Shown here one piece after another: positions 27,485 through 36,806 of a DNA stretch of 64,000 nt. The stretch's first letter is position 1. The number at the start of each line of letters is the position of its first letter. The DNA is from Herbaspirillum rhizosphaerae (GTDB lineage Bacteria > Pseudomonadota > Gammaproteobacteria > Burkholderiales > Burkholderiaceae_D), in NCBI RefSeq assembly GCF_001189965.1, contig NZ_LFLU01000006.1, positions 1 through 64,000 on the forward strand, written 5' to 3'. A program made the translations under genes and the position numbers. Under the pieces are notes generated by a model. The model was not told where the DNA came from. It saw only the letters and a program-made list of their open reading frames with translations, and ran no database searches.

Positions 27485-28228
27485 ATGTGTAATTCAGAAA
27501 ACCACTCTCATCCCACTCGCCGTAAATTTTTTCAATTGACCGGCGCCTCCGTAGTCGGTGCGGCAGTCTTGTCGAGCCAATTGTTATCGACCAATGTACA
27601 CGCTGCATCGAAAGACGACAAAGCTCCTCCCAAACCTCAAAATGTCCTGACGCCCAAGGAAGCACTGGATCACCTGATGCAGGGCAATGCCCGTTATGTG
27701 GACGGCGTCGCGCGCAGGCACGATTTTCGTCATGATCGTGATGCGCTGACAGCCGGCCAAAATCCGTATGCGGCCGTGCTGAGCTGCTCCGATTCGCGGA
27801 TCGCACCGGAATACGCTTTCGATAGTGCGCGCGGGGATATCTTCGCGGTACGGGTTGCCGGCAATTTTGTCAGCAACGAAGGCCTTGGCAGCCTTGAGTA
27901 CGCGGTAGCGGTGCTGAAGACACCGTTGGTGATGGTACTTGGGCATGACGGCTGCGGTGCGGTCAGCGCGGCTGTCAAGATGCAGAAAGACAAGGCGAGC
28001 TATCCGGGAAAAATCCAGGAAATCGCCAGATCGCTCACGCCTTCCGTGCAAAAGGTGCTGGCTGAGAAGGGCGACCTGCTGGACAACGCCATACGCCAGA
28101 ATGTGATCGATACCGTCGACAAACTGAAAAACTCGTCGCTTATTCTCAGCGAGGCGGTCAGCAGCAGAAAACTGATGATCGTGGGCGGTATCTATGAACT
28201 GGCCACCGGCAAAGTTAAACTGATCTAG
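27485..28228 (+). CDS. Tat-exported beta-class carbonic anhydrase
   Basis: 247 residues. The N-terminus has a twin-arginine signal (PTRRKFFQLTG, then a hydrophobic stretch ending around VHAAS), so the protein should be folded in the cytoplasm and exported to the periplasm. The enzyme core has the beta-class zinc ligands: CSDSR (Cys, Asp) and GHDGCG (His, Cys), with VRVAGNF between. It interconverts CO2 and bicarbonate. Most bacterial beta enzymes are cytoplasmic, so export is the notable feature. It is single, and followed by a 10-bp GC hairpin. Confidence 0.93.
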   Translation: MCNSENHSHPTRRKFFQLTGASVVGAAVLSSQLLSTNVHAASKDDKAPPKPQNVLTPKEALDHLMQGNARYVDGVARRHDFRHDRDALTAGQNPYAAVLSCSDSRIAPEYAFDSARGDIFAVRVAGNFVSNEGLGSLEYAVAVLKTPLVMVLGHDGCGAVSAAVKMQKDKASYPGKIQEIARSLTPSVQKVLAEKGDLLDNAIRQNVIDTVDKLKNSSLILSEAVSSRKLMIVGGIYELATGKVKLI

Positions 28229-28240
28229 CCTGCTCCAGGC

Positions 28241-28261
28241 GTTGCAGGCGACGCCTGCAAC
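28241..28261 (+). terminator. GC-rich hairpin after the carbonic anhydrase gene
   Basis: GTTGCAGG pairs with CCTGCAAC around CGACG, 12 bp after the stop. There is no clear T-run, so it may protect the mRNA 3' end or act as a weak terminator. Confidence 0.5.
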
Positions 28262-28378
28262 AATGCCGTCGACGTCATCGGCTTGTGAAATCCGCTCACA
28301 TTGGCTGGACTGATTACTTCGGACCAGGTCAAATTCAGATCCGGCTCCCTGCATTCAGAAACCAAAAAACCGGACAGA

Positions 28379-29170
28379 TCACAAATACTCGAGATTGCCG
28401 TCCACACTGATCGCCTGCCCCGAGATGTTCCTTCCTGCCGGGGAAGAAAGAAACAGCGCCATGGCCGCCACGTCTTGCGTTGTGACCAGGCGTCGCAGTG
28501 ATATCTTTTTGACGTAGTCTTCGCGCATCTCCTCAACCGTCAGTCCGAGCGCCTGGGCCCGGGCGGCGATGACGCCATCCATGCGCTCGCCTTCCACGAC
28601 GCCGGGAAGAATGGCATTGACGCGGATATTGCTTGGCCCAAGTTCGATCGCCAGCGATTTCATCAGGCCGACGATGGCCCACTTGGTCGATGCGTACGGC
28701 GTGCGGAACTGATAGCCCAGGCGTCCGGCCACCGAAGAGACGGTGATGATGCTCGGATTGGTAGAACTCTGTTTCAGCAAGGGAACCGCGCGCTTGAGAA
28801 AGTAGAACTGGCTGTTCAGATTGGTGTTGATGGTTTTTTCCCAGGCATCAGGGGCGATGTCTTCCACTGCGGCGGTCGGTCCTGCGATGCCTGCATTGTT
28901 GATCAGGATATCGAGTCCGCCCAATTTTTCCTGTGCATCCAGCATGACGGCGTCCACGTCTTCCCACTTGCCGACGTCGGCAACGCCGGCATGGATCTGC
29001 GGATGCTTCTGTTTCATTGCGTCGACTGCAACGGGATTGATGTCGCACACGTAGACCGCGGCGCCGGCCTCAAGAAATGCTTCGGCCATCGCGGCGCCGA
29101 TGCCGGTAGCTGCTCCGGAGATGAAGACGCGAAGTCCGGCGTCCGGTTTGAGAAGATCGAGTGTTTTCAT
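28379..29170 (-). CDS. SDR-family oxidoreductase of the BKACE cluster
   Basis: A 263-residue short-chain dehydrogenase. The cofactor motif is ISGAATGIGAA, with Asp at the end of beta-2 (VCDI), which favours NAD(H). NNAGIAG, a catalytic Ser in TVSSVAG and the YASTK pair complete the active site. It ends in ISGQAISVDGNLEYL. It is the last gene of the minus-strand cluster BKACE - MFS - SDR - SDR and would suit oxidation of a 3-hydroxy acid or related alcohol. The substrate cannot be named. Confidence 0.88.
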   Translation of the reverse strand: MKTLDLLKPDAGLRVFISGAATGIGAAMAEAFLEAGAAVYVCDINPVAVDAMKQKHPQIHAGVADVGKWEDVDAVMLDAQEKLGGLDILINNAGIAGPTAAVEDIAPDAWEKTINTNLNSQFYFLKRAVPLLKQSSTNPSIITVSSVAGRLGYQFRTPYASTKWAIVGLMKSLAIELGPSNIRVNAILPGVVEGERMDGVIAARAQALGLTVEEMREDYVKKISLRRLVTTQDVAAMALFLSSPAGRNISGQAISVDGNLEYL

Positions 29171-29243
29171 GAAAATTCCTGCATAGGAGCCACGCCGCCG
29201 GAGGCAAGGCGTGGCGATCGAAAAAAGAACAAGGATGACATAT

Positions 29244-29261
29244 CAGGCGGATATCCGCCTG
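29244..29261. repeat. Perfect 18-bp palindrome between the two SDR genes
   Basis: CAGGCGGATATCCGCCTG reads the same on both strands. It sits 9 bp after the stop of the upstream SDR (29270-30040) in the direction of transcription. A second inverted pair, GCCACGCC with GGCGTGGC (~29189-29215), follows. Neither has a T-run on the transcribed strand. They may be mRNA processing or stability elements that set different levels of the two SDRs, or an operator. Confidence 0.45.
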
Positions 29262-29269
29262 TACCTTCC

Positions 29270-30040
29270 TTAAAGCGTCATACCGCCCGATACTTCAATC
29301 ACCGCGCCGTTAATGTAGCTCGCTTCATTGCTGGCCAGGAAGGCGTAGATGTTCGCGATTTCTTCAGGCTTGCCCAGGCGCCGCAACGGCACCTGATCGC
29401 GCATTTTTTGCAGCACCTCTTCCGGCACCGTGGAGAGTATGGGGGTATCAATAAAGCCGGGCGCAACGGCATTGACGCGAATGCCCTTCGGCCCCAGTTC
29501 GCGGCTCCAGGTTTTGGTGAAGCCGATCACACCGAACTTGCTTGCCGCGTAGTTCGTCTGCCCATAGTTGCCATAAATGCCGACGACGGAGCTGGCGTTC
29601 AAAATGGCGCCGCCTCCGCCCTCGATCATGATGTCGACGACCGCCTGCGAGGCGTGAAACACCGCCCGCAAATTCACATCGATGACTTCGTCGAACTGGC
29701 GGGCGGTCATCTTCTGCAGACGGGCGTCGCGGGTAATGCCTGCGTTGTTGACCAGGGTGTCGATGCGTCCGTATTTTTCACGCACTGCGGCAACCATCTC
29801 GTCGAGACTCGCGCGGGAGGTCACGTCGAGACAGAAACCTCCCGCCGCACGGCATTCCGCCACGGTCGACCTGACCGCTTCGCCGTCCAGGTCGCACACC
29901 GCAACGGAGGCGCCTTCACGCGCAAACTTCAATGCGGTGGCCTTGCCGATGCCTTGCGCAGCGCCAGTCACAATCGCTACATTTCCAGATAATCTCATTG
30001 CATTTCTTTCTATGTTCATTCCAGACCCGCCGTCACTCAT
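29270..30040 (-). CDS. SDR-family 3-oxoacyl-ACP/CoA reductase-like (FabG/PhaB-like) protein
   Basis: 256 residues. The core [35 protein letters not shown], a Ser in LNASSVVG and YAASKFGV match FabG/acetoacetyl-CoA reductase proteins, and the C-terminus [14 protein letters not shown] is typical. The ATG at 30040 overlaps the MFS stop (ATGA, 4 bp), suggesting translational coupling. A start at 29998 ([12 protein letters not shown]) would match the usual family N-terminus better. In this cluster it may interconvert a 3-hydroxy acid (or its ester) and the keto acid used by the BKACE enzyme, or handle the acetoacetate that BKACE enzymes release. Confidence 0.88.
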   Translation of the reverse strand: MSDGGSGMNIERNAMRLSGNVAIVTGAAQGIGKATALKFAREGASVAVCDLDGEAVRSTVAECRAAGGFCLDVTSRASLDEMVAAVREKYGRIDTLVNNAGITRDARLQKMTARQFDEVIDVNLRAVFHASQAVVDIMIEGGGGAILNASSVVGIYGNYGQTNYAASKFGVIGFTKTWSRELGPKGIRVNAVAPGFIDTPILSTVPEEVLQKMRDQVPLRRLGKPEEIANIYAFLASNEASYINGAVIEVSGGMTL

Positions 30041-31392
30041 GTGTCGGTCCTTGATACGCCGTTCAGATTGGCACGATGCGGCGACAGATTCCGACGCGAT
30101 TCATTCCTGATCGATCTTGCCAGCAGCGGCACCATCAGCAGACCGAGCACCGCTGCGCCCAGGATGATGCTGAAACCGGCATCGCTGCGACCGGTTGCGG
30201 TTTCCGCCATGCCGAACAGATAGGGACCGACAAAGCCGCCCAGCAATCCGATCGTATTGATGAACGCCAGCCCGGCAGCCGCCTGGACTCCCTGCATTCT
30301 TTTCATGGCGATGGACCAGTAAGACGGGAGGACGCCGCCGGCAAAGAAGGCGGTCACCACAAACAGCGCGATCTTTCCGCCGAAGCTCGCGGTGGCGATG
30401 AAAGCAATGGCGCAGACGACCAGCCCGGCGGTCAATACGCCCAGGTAGACGGCGTCGCTGTCAACGCGCCGGTGAATGCGGGGCAACACCAGCACGCCGA
30501 TCAAGAATCCCATGCCCACGCTGGCCGACAGCAATCCGACGATCAGCGGCGAACTGATATGCATCTGGCTGACCATGGCCGGAGTGAAGAAATACAAGCC
30601 CACAAAGGCAACCTGATTGAGGAAATAAATCAGGCCGATCAGAATGGTGGTCGGTCGCTTCAATGCCGCCATCCAGTCTTTGGAAGAATATTGCCCGTGT
30701 TGCTGCGCATCGATCACCGCGTGTTTCTCCAGCGATTTCGCCTCATCCGGGTTGAGCCATTTGGCATCGCTGGGACGGTCCGGCAGCTTGAAGTACAACA
30801 AGATTCCCAGGAACACGCTAGGCAGCCCTTCAATCACGAACATCCACTGCCAGCCGTGCATGCCCGCGATGCCGTCCAGCTGCATGAGCGCGCCGCCGAT
30901 GGGATTGCCCAGCATCAGGGCCAGCGCCGGCGCGGTATAAATCCAGCCGATTGCCACCGGACGGTCTTTGCCCGCAAACCACAGCGTCACCATGTACATC
31001 AGCGCCGGAAACAAGCCCGCCTCGGCAATGCCGAGCAAGACCCGCAGGATATAAAACGACCACTCGCCCGAAACAAAGACCATGGCGGTTGACAGGATGC
31101 CCCACGTCACCGCGATGCGCGATATCCAGCGGCGCGGCCCGAAGCGATGCGCCGCCAGATTGCTGGGGACTTCCAGCAAGGCGTAGCCGATGAAGAAAAT
31201 CCCCGATCCAAGCCCGTACGCGGCGGCGCTGATGCCGACATCCGCCGCCAGATGGATCTTGGCCAGCGCCACGTTGGTCCGGTCGAGGAAGGACATAAAG
31301 TAAATCGCGCACATCAAGGGAATCAGCTTCAGATAAGCCTTGTGCGTGGCCAGCCGATGCAAATCGGCATCGCCTGTAACGGTAGTATTCAT
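30037..31392 (-). CDS. MFS permease, anion:cation symporter (tartrate/hydroxyphenylacetate-type) family
   Basis: A 451-residue protein with 12 predicted helices. The ACS-family landmarks are [15 protein letters not shown] in helix 1, [25 protein letters not shown], and [23 protein letters not shown]. Family members import organic acids such as tartrate, hexuronates or hydroxyphenylacetate. The ATG at 31392 has AGGAG 5 bp upstream and is preferred to one five codons earlier. It lies between the BKACE gene (94 bp) and the coupled SDR, so it probably imports the cluster's substrate. Confidence 0.9.
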   Translation of the reverse strand: MNTTVTGDADLHRLATHKAYLKLIPLMCAIYFMSFLDRTNVALAKIHLAADVGISAAAYGLGSGIFFIGYALLEVPSNLAAHRFGPRRWISRIAVTWGILSTAMVFVSGEWSFYILRVLLGIAEAGLFPALMYMVTLWFAGKDRPVAIGWIYTAPALALMLGNPIGGALMQLDGIAGMHGWQWMFVIEGLPSVFLGILLYFKLPDRPSDAKWLNPDEAKSLEKHAVIDAQQHGQYSSKDWMAALKRPTTILIGLIYFLNQVAFVGLYFFTPAMVSQMHISSPLIVGLLSASVGMGFLIGVLVLPRIHRRVDSDAVYLGVLTAGLVVCAIAFIATASFGGKIALFVVTAFFAGGVLPSYWSIAMKRMQGVQAAAGLAFINTIGLLGGFVGPYLFGMAETATGRSDAGFSIILGAAVLGLLMVPLLARSIRNESRRNLSPHRANLNGVSRTDT

Positions 31393-31486
31393 GCGGTCTC
31401 CTGACAATATTCAGTTCTTGTTATGGACAAGTGCAAATCACGGTGTCGGTTCCTGCATCAGATCGACGTCCGACGCCGTGTCCTGC

Positions 31487-32425
31487 TTACGGTGAGATGT
31501 GTTCGGCGCCTTTCAGTCCCAGCATTGCGCGCGCTTCGGCCGGTGTTGCAATCTCGAAGGAAAGCTCTTCGAGAATGTGCCGGATCTTGCGCACTTGCTG
31601 CGCATTGCTTTCCGCCTTCACGCCTTTGGCGATGTACACGCTGTCTTCCAGGCCGACGCGCACATTTCCGCCCAGGATCGCCGCCATGGTCACCAGGGAC
31701 ATCTGGTGCCGCCCTGCCCCCAGTACGGAAAAATGGTAATTCTCGCGTCCGAACAAACGATCCGCCGTGGTGCGCATGACGGTCATGTTCTCGGGATCTG
31801 CGCCTATGCCGCCGAGAATGCCGAACGCTGCCTGGATAAAGAGCGGACCCTTTACCAATCCCTTTTCGACGAAATGCGCCAGGTTGTACAGATGGCCGAC
31901 GTCGTAGCACTCAAACTCAAACCGTGTCCCCTGGGCGCCTAACTCGAGCATGATTTTCTTGATGTCGTCGAAGGTGTTCTTGAAGACCATGTCTTCCATG
32001 CCTTCGACGTAATCTTTTTCCCAGTCATGGCGCCAGGATGAAATTTTCGCTGCCACGGGATGAATCGAGAAATTCATCGACCCCATGTTCAGCGAGCACA
32101 TTTCGGGCTTGATCATGCGCGGATACGCCAGGCGTTCTTCAAGCGTCATCCGGGTGCTTCCGCCCGTGGTGATGTTGATGACCGCATCCGTGGCCTTGAC
32201 GATATCGGGAACGAATTGCCTGAACACGGCGGGATCCGGCGTCGGGCGGCCGTCTTCAGGATTGCGCGCATGCAAGTGAATGATGGCGGCGCCGGCCTCG
32301 GCCGCTTCGATCGCCTGATCTCTGATCTGCGCCGGCGTGATCGGCAAATACGCCGACATGGAAGGAACATGGGTGGCGCCGGTGACGGCGCACGAGATGA
32401 TGACTTTTCTGCTGGTTTTGCTCAT
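31487..32425 (-). CDS. Beta-keto acid cleavage enzyme (BKACE, DUF849/Kce family)
   Basis: 312 residues. The family is clear from SCAVTGATHVPSMSAYLPITPAQI, the zinc-binding AAIIHLHARNPEDGRPTPDP and INITTGGS, plus a late GLEDSVYIAKG. BKACE enzymes condense a beta-keto acid with acetyl-CoA and split it to acetoacetate and a new acyl-CoA; known members act on 3-keto-5-aminohexanoate, dehydrocarnitine and others. The start at 32425 (MSKTSRK) is chosen because upstream codons do not resemble the family. With two SDRs, a permease and a divergent AraC regulator, the substrate is likely a 3-hydroxy acid that is imported, oxidised and cleaved. Confidence 0.92.
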   Translation of the reverse strand: MSKTSRKVIISCAVTGATHVPSMSAYLPITPAQIRDQAIEAAEAGAAIIHLHARNPEDGRPTPDPAVFRQFVPDIVKATDAVINITTGGSTRMTLEERLAYPRMIKPEMCSLNMGSMNFSIHPVAAKISSWRHDWEKDYVEGMEDMVFKNTFDDIKKIMLELGAQGTRFEFECYDVGHLYNLAHFVEKGLVKGPLFIQAAFGILGGIGADPENMTVMRTTADRLFGRENYHFSVLGAGRHQMSLVTMAAILGGNVRVGLEDSVYIAKGVKAESNAQQVRKIRHILEELSFEIATPAEARAMLGLKGAEHISP

Positions 32426-32725
32426 TTGAAATTCTTTGTTGGCCGTTCGCTCATTCGCACCGCTCTCGGCAAGCAAGGCATATGCGCCTTCGAAGCGGGA
32501 TTGATAAACAACTGGCCGCCGATGGGAAGCCCTTCATTCAGTAAAGCAGGAATGAAAAAGCGATCATCGCCAACCGGTCTCCGGTATGTTTTAAGAAAGC
32601 GCCGCGCACGGATCGCCTTCATTGTGAGACCGATGATAATCAGTTAAGCTGGCAAAAGTAAGGTCTTTACCGGACACTGCGGAGTCATAATAGGACACGG
32701 ATTCATTTCATATTAAGGAGCTGTC
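32426..32725. promoter_or_regulatory. Divergent promoter region between the BKACE operon and the AraC regulator
   Basis: 300 bp without a gene, between divergently read genes. It should hold the operator of the AraC-type regulator. The right end has AAGGAG at 32715-32720. I see no obvious long inverted repeat. Confidence 0.45.
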
Positions 32726-33748
32726 TTGTCGTCGATTTCCTTGCTTAACGAACGTCTTTACGCCCCCTACAAGATCGCGGCGCTGGTCGAGGTGCTGGCG
32801 GAACAAGGCATTTCTGCGGAAGAAAGCCTGGAAGGAAGCGGCGTCCATCCGGACCAGATCTATGACGCATCGCTACTGACCTCGGTCCGTCAATACGCAA
32901 CGGTCTGCAAGAACGCCATCGCGCTCTCCAGCGATCCCGCCACCCCGTTCAAGGTCGGCGGACGCCTGCATTTGTCGGCTTACGGCATGTACGGCTACGC
33001 GCTCATGTCCTGCCTGTCATTGCGCGACTATTTCAAGCTGGGCGTGAAATACCATAGCCTGGCAACCCCTACCCTGAAAATCGAATGGCACGAATACCCA
33101 GACCGCGCGGTCTGGTCGTTTCCCGATGCGTTCATTTCCAGCCCGTCACGGGAATTGCGGGAATTCATCGTCGAGCAACAGTTCACCCAGCACGTGACCC
33201 ATCTGCAGGATGTCGCCGGCCATCGCAGCCCGCCGCTCAAGGCATGCTTCTCCTACCCGGCTCCTGCGCATGCGGACATCTATAGCGACTACATCGGCTG
33301 TCCCTGCCATTTCGAGCAGCCGGCGTGCGAACTCATTTACGACAGCGCCATTCTTGAGCAGCAACCCCAGTTGGCCCACAAGCTGACGGCGAAGTTGCTC
33401 CAGAACATGTGCGATCGCCTGATCGGGCAATCGAAAGTGTCGGTCGGCGTGGCCGGCGAGGTCTATCAGGTGCTGATGAGCAAACCTGGCGTCTTCCCGG
33501 ACATGGAGGGTGTTGCCGATGCCTTGAAGATGACCAGCAGGACCTTGCGCCGGCGGCTCGAAGCCGAGGGAACCTCGTTCATCGCCATCACCGACGACGT
33601 GCGCTGCTCCCTGGCCCTCGAATACCTGCGCACCACACAGATGAGCACGGATGACATTGCGATGCTGCTGGGGTTTAGCGACGGCGCCAACTTCAGAAGA
33701 GCCTTGAAGCGCTGGACCGGCAAAGCGCCGAGCGAACTCCGGAAATAA
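32726..33748 (+). CDS. AraC-family regulator of the BKACE cluster
   Basis: 340 residues starting at a TTG placed 5 bp after a perfect AAGGAG; no nearby ATG fits. The N-terminal ~200 residues form the OruR/ArgR-type effector domain (LVEVLAEQGISAEESLEGSGV, then AYGMYGYALMSC). The C-terminal ~100 residues are the double helix-turn-helix (PDMEGVADALKMTSRTLRRRLEAEG and STDDIAMLLGFSDGANFRRALKRWTG). The divergent arrangement makes it the probable activator of 28379-32425. Confidence 0.9.
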   Translation: MSSISLLNERLYAPYKIAALVEVLAEQGISAEESLEGSGVHPDQIYDASLLTSVRQYATVCKNAIALSSDPATPFKVGGRLHLSAYGMYGYALMSCLSLRDYFKLGVKYHSLATPTLKIEWHEYPDRAVWSFPDAFISSPSRELREFIVEQQFTQHVTHLQDVAGHRSPPLKACFSYPAPAHADIYSDYIGCPCHFEQPACELIYDSAILEQQPQLAHKLTAKLLQNMCDRLIGQSKVSVGVAGEVYQVLMSKPGVFPDMEGVADALKMTSRTLRRRLEAEGTSFIAITDDVRCSLALEYLRTTQMSTDDIAMLLGFSDGANFRRALKRWTGKAPSELRK

Positions 33749-33782
33749 TTGCGGCTACCCTTCTTCGCCTCTCACAGGAAAC

Positions 33783-33809
33783 CGCCCGTTTTCGGGCGTT
33801 CTTGTTTTT
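33783..33809 (+). terminator. Rho-independent terminator of the AraC gene
   Basis: The stem CGCCCG/CGGGCG with a TTTT loop is followed by TTCTTGTTTTT. It begins 35 bp after the stop at 33748. Confidence 0.8.
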
Positions 33810-33942
33810 GAAGATTCGGAAGCGACTTCTGCTGCGCAGAACCCTCCCTTCGATATTCGCGCATTGCGATGCCGCCATCGAAGGAAGACAATGGAGAGCG
33901 AACCGGAAGCCTATCCGGACGTCCAGACAGGAGACACAAGAG

Positions 33943-34722
33943 ATGGCAAGCACGCAAGCAATGCAATTGCAATCGCCGGCATCGGCCGCTTTCAGCCAGG
34001 CCGAATGGGAAACCCGCGTCAACCTGGCCGCCTGTTACCGGCTCATGGCGTGTTTCGGGATGAGCGACCTGATCTACAACCACATCACGGCGCGCATCCC
34101 AGGCACCGAAGATCTGCTGATCAATCCCTACGGCTTCATGTATGAGGAGATCACTGCCTCCAGCCTCGTCCGCATCGATATCGACGGCAACGTCCTGCAC
34201 AATCCGAACAAGGACCTCGGCATCAACGCTGCGGGCTACGTCATCCACAGCGCGGTGCATGCCGCGCGCAGGGACGTATCCTGCGTCATCCATACCCATA
34301 CCCGCGCCGGGATGGCGGTCTCCGCGATGGAATGCGGCCTGCTGCCGCTGACGCAGACCGCAATGCGGTTTTCTGAAATCGGCTATCACGATTACGAGAG
34401 CGTGGCGCTGGAACTCGACGAACGCCAACGCCTCGTGCGCGACCTCGGCAAGCTCGACACCATGGTGCTGCGCAATCACGGCCTGCTCGCGGTCGGCGCC
34501 AGCATCGCGCAGGCGTTCAACACCATGTACTGGCTGGAGATGGCCTGCAAGTCGCAGGTCGACGCCATGTCCTGCTCCACGCCGCTGCACATGCCGTCGC
34601 CGGAGATCGCCGCCAAGACCTATCATCTGTATCGCCCAGAAACGCGCCGCCCTTACGGCGAGATGGAATGGCCCGCCATGCTGCGCTACCTCGACCGGCG
34701 CGACACGTCTTATCGCGACTAA
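33943..34722 (+). CDS. Class II aldolase/adducin-family protein
   Basis: 259 residues. The start at 33943 (MASTQAM) has CAGGAG 8 bp upstream. Metal-site residues of the family are present: the HTHT pair in CVIHTHTRAGMA and the later NHGLLAVG, with YNHITARIPG and INPYGFMYEEI at the start of the domain. Family members are zinc-dependent aldolases, epimerases or decarboxylases acting on small (often phosphorylated) hydroxy compounds; this short, unphosphorylated-type subgroup is poorly characterised. It is followed at 100 bp by a DUF2520 dehydrogenase and then a LysR gene. Confidence 0.87.
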   Translation: MASTQAMQLQSPASAAFSQAEWETRVNLAACYRLMACFGMSDLIYNHITARIPGTEDLLINPYGFMYEEITASSLVRIDIDGNVLHNPNKDLGINAAGYVIHSAVHAARRDVSCVIHTHTRAGMAVSAMECGLLPLTQTAMRFSEIGYHDYESVALELDERQRLVRDLGKLDTMVLRNHGLLAVGASIAQAFNTMYWLEMACKSQVDAMSCSTPLHMPSPEIAAKTYHLYRPETRRPYGEMEWPAMLRYLDRRDTSYRD

Positions 34723-34822
34723 GCGCGATTGATTCTTTGCAGCATCGGGCGCCGCCATGATTTGAGCGCGGCGGCCTGCTTCTCTTCGCATCCCTTATCT
34801 GCCATTTCCGGGAGTCTTCCCC

Positions 34823-35677
34823 ATGCAATCCATCAGCTTCATCGGCGCCGGCCGTCTCGGCACCACGCTGGCAATCGCCTGGCACCGCGCCGGCATGCCG
34901 GTCGCCATGATCGCCAGCCGCAATCCGGAGTCGGCCCGCAAAGCCGCCGCCGGGCTAGAAGGCTGCGCCGCCGTGACGCCTGAACAAGCGGTGCAGGCCG
35001 ACCTGGTGTTTCTGACAGTGCCGGACGACGACATCGGTCCGCTGGCCGCCAGCCTGCCGTGGCGCAAAGGCCAGTACGTCGTGCATTGCAGCGGAGCCAC
35101 CGAAGTCGCGGTATTGGATGCGGCGGCGCAAGCCGGCGCCATCACCGGCGGCTACCATCCGATGCAAATCTTCTCCGACCCGCAACGTACGCTGGCGCTG
35201 CTGCCCGGCGCCACTGCCGGTATCGAAGGCCCGCCTGCGCTGGAGCAGATCCTGCGCCAGTTGGCCGAAAAGCTGGGCATGGTGCCGATGCTGCTGCCGC
35301 CCGGCTCGCGCGCGCTGTATCACGGCGGCAGCCTGTTTGTCGGGACCTTCCTGCTGTCCATGCTCAACGAAGCGGCGCGCGCTTGGAGCGCCTTCGGCAT
35401 CAGCGAAGAGCAAACCTTGCGCGCCCTGCTGCCGGTGGCGCGCGGCACCCTGGAAACCGCCGCCGTCAAAGGCGTCGCCGCCTCGCTGGCCGGCCCCATT
35501 TCGCGCGGCGACGTCAAGGTGGTGCAGCGGCATTTGCGCGCGCTGGAACAACTCAGCGACGAACAGGCATCCTTCTACCGCCAGCTGGCCGTAAGGCAGC
35601 TACAATTGGCGCGCCGGAATGGCAAATTGCAGCAGCATCAACTTGATGCGCTGCAGGAAGCCATCGGACCAGGCTAA
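34823..35677 (+). CDS. Rossmann-fold DUF2520 protein (putative NADP-dependent oxidoreductase)
   Basis: 284 residues. The N-terminal cofactor motif is ISFIGAGRLGTTLA, followed by DLVFLTVPDDDI and VHCSGAT. The C-terminal all-helical DUF2520 domain contains YHGGSLFVGTFLLSMLNEA and a late GPISRGDVKVVQRHLRAL. It resembles F420/NADP oxidoreductases and 6-phosphogluconate-type dehydrogenases, but no reaction is established for the family. It may act on the product of the preceding aldolase-like gene. Confidence 0.82.
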   Translation: MQSISFIGAGRLGTTLAIAWHRAGMPVAMIASRNPESARKAAAGLEGCAAVTPEQAVQADLVFLTVPDDDIGPLAASLPWRKGQYVVHCSGATEVAVLDAAAQAGAITGGYHPMQIFSDPQRTLALLPGATAGIEGPPALEQILRQLAEKLGMVPMLLPPGSRALYHGGSLFVGTFLLSMLNEAARAWSAFGISEEQTLRALLPVARGTLETAAVKGVAASLAGPISRGDVKVVQRHLRALEQLSDEQASFYRQLAVRQLQLARRNGKLQQHQLDALQEAIGPG

Positions 35678-35742
35678 TCAGCCGGGGCAACGCAAACTTT
35701 GCATAGAATATGCGTTGCCGCCTTCCATCCCCAGGAGATCAT

Positions 35743-36675
35743 TTGGACGTCAAACAGTTGCGCGCCCTGCTTGCGATTGCCGAAACCGGCAGCGTGACCC
35801 GTGCCGCCGAATTGCTGCACATTGTCCAGCCGGCGGTATCCCGCCAGCTGCGTTTGCTGGAAGAAGACATGGGCGCCATGCTGTTTGCCCGCGGCCGGCG
35901 CGGCATGGAGCTGACCGACGCCGGACGCATCTTGGCCAGTCACGCCCGCCGCGCCCTGCATGAACTCGATGCCGCCAAGGCCGAAATCGTCCCCGCACCC
36001 GGCACCGTCACCGGCACGGTCACCGTCGGCCTGCTGCCCAGCACCACCGATCTGCTGGCGGCGGCGCTGGTGAGCAGCCTCAAGCGCCAGTATCCGCAAC
36101 TGACCGTCAACATCTCCGTCGGCTATGCCGGCTATCTGCAGCAATGGCTGGAAGACGGCGAGGTCGACGTTGCCCTGCTCTACGATCCCAAGCCTTCCGC
36201 AGTACTCGAAGTGCAACCGCTGCTCAACGAGATTCTCTATCTGGTCGGCCTGCCGGAAAACAAACCGACCGCCGGCGTCGAAGCGCCCTTGCAAGATATC
36301 GCCGAGCTGCCGCTGATCCTGCCCAGCCAGCCGCACGGCCTGCGCCATCTGGTGGACCGCGCCTGCGCCCAGGCCGACGTGCATCTGTCGGTGGTCGCCG
36401 AGACCAACGCCATGAACGTGCAAAAGAATCTCGTCTTCAGCGGCCTCGGCTACACCATCCTGCCCGGCGTGGCGGTGTTCGACGATGTCGCGGCCGGCCG
36501 ACTGAGCGCCGCGGCCATCACCAATCCCCCGCTGCTGCGCAAGATCGTGCTGGCCCTGCCGCTGACACGGCGCTCGTCGATCGGCGTGCGCTGCGCCGTC
36601 AGCGAGCTGCGCACCCTGATCAAGGACCGTGTCGACCAGGGCGCCTGGCCCGGTGCGACCTGGCTCGCGGAGTAA
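35743..36675 (+). CDS. LysR-family transcriptional regulator
   Basis: 310 residues from a TTG at 35743, which has AGGAG 5 bp upstream and gives the canonical start LDVKQLRALLAIAETGSVTRAAELLHIVQPAVSRQL. Upstream in-frame codons do not look like LysR sequence. The effector domain has GLLPSTTDLLAAALVSSL and ends in WLAE. It precedes the ThDP decarboxylase pair by 131 bp on the same strand and is a candidate regulator of that operon or of the aldolase genes. Confidence 0.9.
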   Translation: MDVKQLRALLAIAETGSVTRAAELLHIVQPAVSRQLRLLEEDMGAMLFARGRRGMELTDAGRILASHARRALHELDAAKAEIVPAPGTVTGTVTVGLLPSTTDLLAAALVSSLKRQYPQLTVNISVGYAGYLQQWLEDGEVDVALLYDPKPSAVLEVQPLLNEILYLVGLPENKPTAGVEAPLQDIAELPLILPSQPHGLRHLVDRACAQADVHLSVVAETNAMNVQKNLVFSGLGYTILPGVAVFDDVAAGRLSAAAITNPPLLRKIVLALPLTRRSSIGVRCAVSELRTLIKDRVDQGAWPGATWLAE

Positions 36676-36806
36676 ATTTACAAGCAGCCTGCAGGCGACT
36701 TTTCAGAGCTATGCCGAAAACTGATTGGGCGACAAAATATCAGTATTGGACGCATGCTTTCCACGCATTCTATGATCCCAGCTCAAGAACATTGATCGGG
36801 GATTTT

